From Cereibacter azotoformans (GTDB taxonomy: Bacteria > Pseudomonadota > Alphaproteobacteria > Rhodobacterales > Rhodobacteraceae): a DNA stretch of 64,000 nt. The position numbers and the translations under genes were made by a program. Shown in pieces: positions 62,465 to 64,000 of the stretch (positions are counted from its first letter, which is position 1; the number at the start of each line of letters is the position of its first letter). The notes beneath the pieces were generated by a model. That model saw only the letters and a program-made list of their open reading frames with translations. It was not told the DNA's origin and searched no databases. The stretch lies in assembly GCA_017599285.1 (NCBI GenBank), contig JAGFXX010000001.1:806001-870000 (forward strand), given 5' to 3'.

Positions 62465-63913
62465 ATGAGCATCGGACTGACATCCGCCGCCTACATCGCC
62501 GCGGCCATCCTCTTCATCCTCTCGCTCGGCGGCCTCTCGGGGCAGGAGAGCGCGAAGCGCGCCGTCTGGTACGGCATCGTCGGCATGGCGCTGGCGGTCG
62601 GCGCCACCGTCTTCGGGCCGGGCGTGGGCCATTACGTCGTGATCGGTGTCATGGTGATCGCCGGCGCCGTCGCCGGCGCCTATGTGGCCAAGAAGGTCGA
62701 GATGACCGAGATGCCGCAGCTTGTGGCGGCGCTCCACTCCTTCGTCGGCCTTGCCGCGGTCTTCATCGGCCTGAACGCCCAGTTCGAACTGGCTTCGGTC
62801 GTGAACATGCAGCAGGCGGGCGCCGACACCGCGGTTCTTGCGGGCTTTGCCGAGGTTCTGGCCCACAAGACCCCCGTCGAGATCCTGATCCTGAAGGTCG
62901 AGGTCTTCCTCGGCATCTTCATCGGGGCCGTGACCTTCACCGGCTCGGTCGTGGCCTTCGGCAAGCTCGCCGGCAAGATCGACGGCAAGCCGGCGAAGCT
63001 GCCGGGCGGACACGTGATCAACGCCGCGACCATCGTCGCCTCGATCGCGCTGCTGGTGGTCTATTTCAACGCTCCGGCCGGCACGGCGGCCTGGACGCTG
63101 CTGCTGGTGGCGCTGATCGCGGGCTTCCTCGGCTGGCACCTGATCATGGGCATCGGCGGCGCCGACATGCCGGTGGTCGTGTCGATGCTGAACAGCTACT
63201 CGGGCTGGGCCGCGGCCGCCATCGGCTTCACGCTGGGCAATGACCTGCTGATCGTCACCGGCGCGCTGGTGGGTTCCTCGGGTGCGATCCTGTCCTACAT
63301 CATGTGCAAGGCGATGAACCGCTCGTTCATCTCGGTGATCCTCGGCGGCTTCGGCGGCACGTCGGGCCCCGCGCAGGAGATCGCGGGCGAGATGATCGCC
63401 ATCGACGCCGATGGCGTCGCGGCGGCGCTGAACGACGCCGACAGCGTGATCATCGTGCCGGGCTATGGCATGGCGGTGGCGCAGGCGCAGGGTTCGGTCT
63501 CGGAGCTGACCCGCAAGCTGCGCGCGCGCGGCAAGTCGGTGCGCTTTGCGATCCATCCGGTCGCGGGCCGTCTGCCGGGGCACATGAACGTGCTCTTGGC
63601 CGAGGCCAAGGTTCCCTACGACATCGTGCTCGAGATGGACGAGATCAACGAGGACTTCCCCTCGACCGACGTGGCCATCGTCATCGGCTCGAACGACATC
63701 GTGAACCCGGCCGCGCAGGAAGATCCGAACTCGCCCATCGCCGGGATGCCGGTGCTGGAGGTCTGGAAGGCCAAGCAGGTGTTCGTCTCGAAACGGGGGC
63801 AGGGCACGGGCTATTCCGGCATCGAGAACCCGCTGTTCTACAAGGAGAACACGCGGATGTTCTACGGCGACGCCAAGAAGAGCCTCGACGCACTGCTGCC
63901 GCTGGTCGAGTGA
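62465..63913 (+). CDS. pntB: Proton-translocating NAD(P) transhydrogenase, beta subunit
   Basis: 482 residues. About nine membrane helices, then the NADP-binding domain [57 protein letters not shown], and [38 protein letters not shown]. Starts ten bases after pntA with AAGGAG. Completes the transhydrogenase dimer. Followed by a clear intrinsic terminator. Confidence 0.97.
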   Translation: MSIGLTSAAYIAAAILFILSLGGLSGQESAKRAVWYGIVGMALAVGATVFGPGVGHYVVIGVMVIAGAVAGAYVAKKVEMTEMPQLVAALHSFVGLAAVFIGLNAQFELASVVNMQQAGADTAVLAGFAEVLAHKTPVEILILKVEVFLGIFIGAVTFTGSVVAFGKLAGKIDGKPAKLPGGHVINAATIVASIALLVVYFNAPAGTAAWTLLLVALIAGFLGWHLIMGIGGADMPVVVSMLNSYSGWAAAAIGFTLGNDLLIVTGALVGSSGAILSYIMCKAMNRSFISVILGGFGGTSGPAQEIAGEMIAIDADGVAAALNDADSVIIVPGYGMAVAQAQGSVSELTRKLRARGKSVRFAIHPVAGRLPGHMNVLLAEAKVPYDIVLEMDEINEDFPSTDVAIVIGSNDIVNPAAQEDPNSPIAGMPVLEVWKAKQVFVSKRGQGTGYSGIENPLFYKENTRMFYGDAKKSLDALLPLVE

Positions 63914-63935
63914 CCCCTTCGGCCGAAAGGTCCGC

Positions 63936-63970
63936 GCGCGCTCCGCTCTGGCGGGGCGCGCTGCTTTTTT
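63936..63970 (+). terminator. Intrinsic terminator of pntAB
   Basis: 11-bp stem GCGCGCTCCGC/GCGGGGCGCGC (one T-G pair), four-base loop TCTG, then TGC and six T. It begins 22 bases after the pntB stop and is the only textbook Rho-independent terminator with a T-run in the window. The remaining 30 bases hold nothing further. Confidence 0.9.
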
Positions 63971-64000
63971 GGGCAACCCCCGCCCGGCGGACAGGCTGGC

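Overview
The window is very GC-rich and densely packed, with ATGA/GTGA start-stop overlaps throughout. The gene content points to the alphaproteobacterium Rhodobacter (Cereibacter) sphaeroides or a very close relative. The left 26 kb matches part of that species' fla1 flagellar locus with its third chemotaxis operon (cheOp3). The copper nitrite reductase gene nirK suggests a denitrifying strain (of the 2.4.3 / ATCC 17025 kind) rather than 2.4.1. Species assignment rests on recognising gene order and protein features; no database search was run.

Region 1 (1-26267), flagellum and chemotaxis. Leftward: fleT-fliE-fliF-fliG-fliH (fliH runs off the edge), behind a near-consensus sigma-54 promoter. 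Rightward, behind a sigma-28-type promoter in the same interval: a small unknown gene, then cheA4-cheR3-cheB2-cheW4-ppfA-tlpT-cheY6-cheA3. This set is the cytoplasmic chemoreceptor cluster: a soluble receptor (TlpT), its ParA-like positioning ATPase (PpfA), a split kinase (CheA4 has the catalytic domain, CheA3 the phosphorylated histidine) and CheY6. Next come an orphan pseudo-receiver-like protein, fliS and a fliT-like gene (sigma-28-type promoter), a motF-like gene with a 62-residue companion, a nitrile-hydratase-leader-like protein, a Sel1-repeat protein, and a leftward flgP-flgT-flgA-flgM-DUF2802 operon. Opposite it is the rightward flhA-flhF-fliA operon. The last two operons diverge from two perfect-consensus sigma-54 promoters.

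Region 2 (26315-37512), metabolism. After an aldo/keto reductase and a small Cys-rich exported protein lies a compact eight-gene leftward operon: N-formylglutamate-amidohydrolase-like, TRAP transporter DctQ/DctM/DctP, a PuuA/GlnT-like gamma-glutamyl ligase, aldehyde dehydrogenase, iron alcohol dehydrogenase and a DadA-like flavoprotein. A divergent RpiR-type regulator stands at its head. I infer uptake and gamma-glutamylation-dependent breakdown of an amine or amino alcohol of unknown identity.

Region 3 (37518-46493), housekeeping. mreB-mreC-mreD-mrdA(PBP2)-rodA is the rod-shape operon. A membrane acyltransferase follows, and then leuA, preceded by what looks like a leaderless leucine-rich leader peptide with alternative hairpins (attenuation).

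Region 4 (46403-49234), denitrification. nirK with nirV downstream, and a convergent pseudoazurin-like gene whose product has lost three of four copper ligands. Both nirK and the pseudoazurin-like gene have FNR/NnrR-type palindromes upstream.

Region 5 (49371-64000), mixed core functions: a 19-unit MORN-repeat protein, nadE, a PfkB-family kinase, wrbA, an M48 lipoprotein peptidase, small conserved proteins, an AcuI-type reductase, an L,D-transpeptidase lipoprotein, kynU, an isoprenylcysteine-methyltransferase-like protein, and the proton-translocating transhydrogenase pntA-pntB with a clear intrinsic terminator. No tRNA, rRNA, CRISPR array, insertion sequence or prophage was seen.
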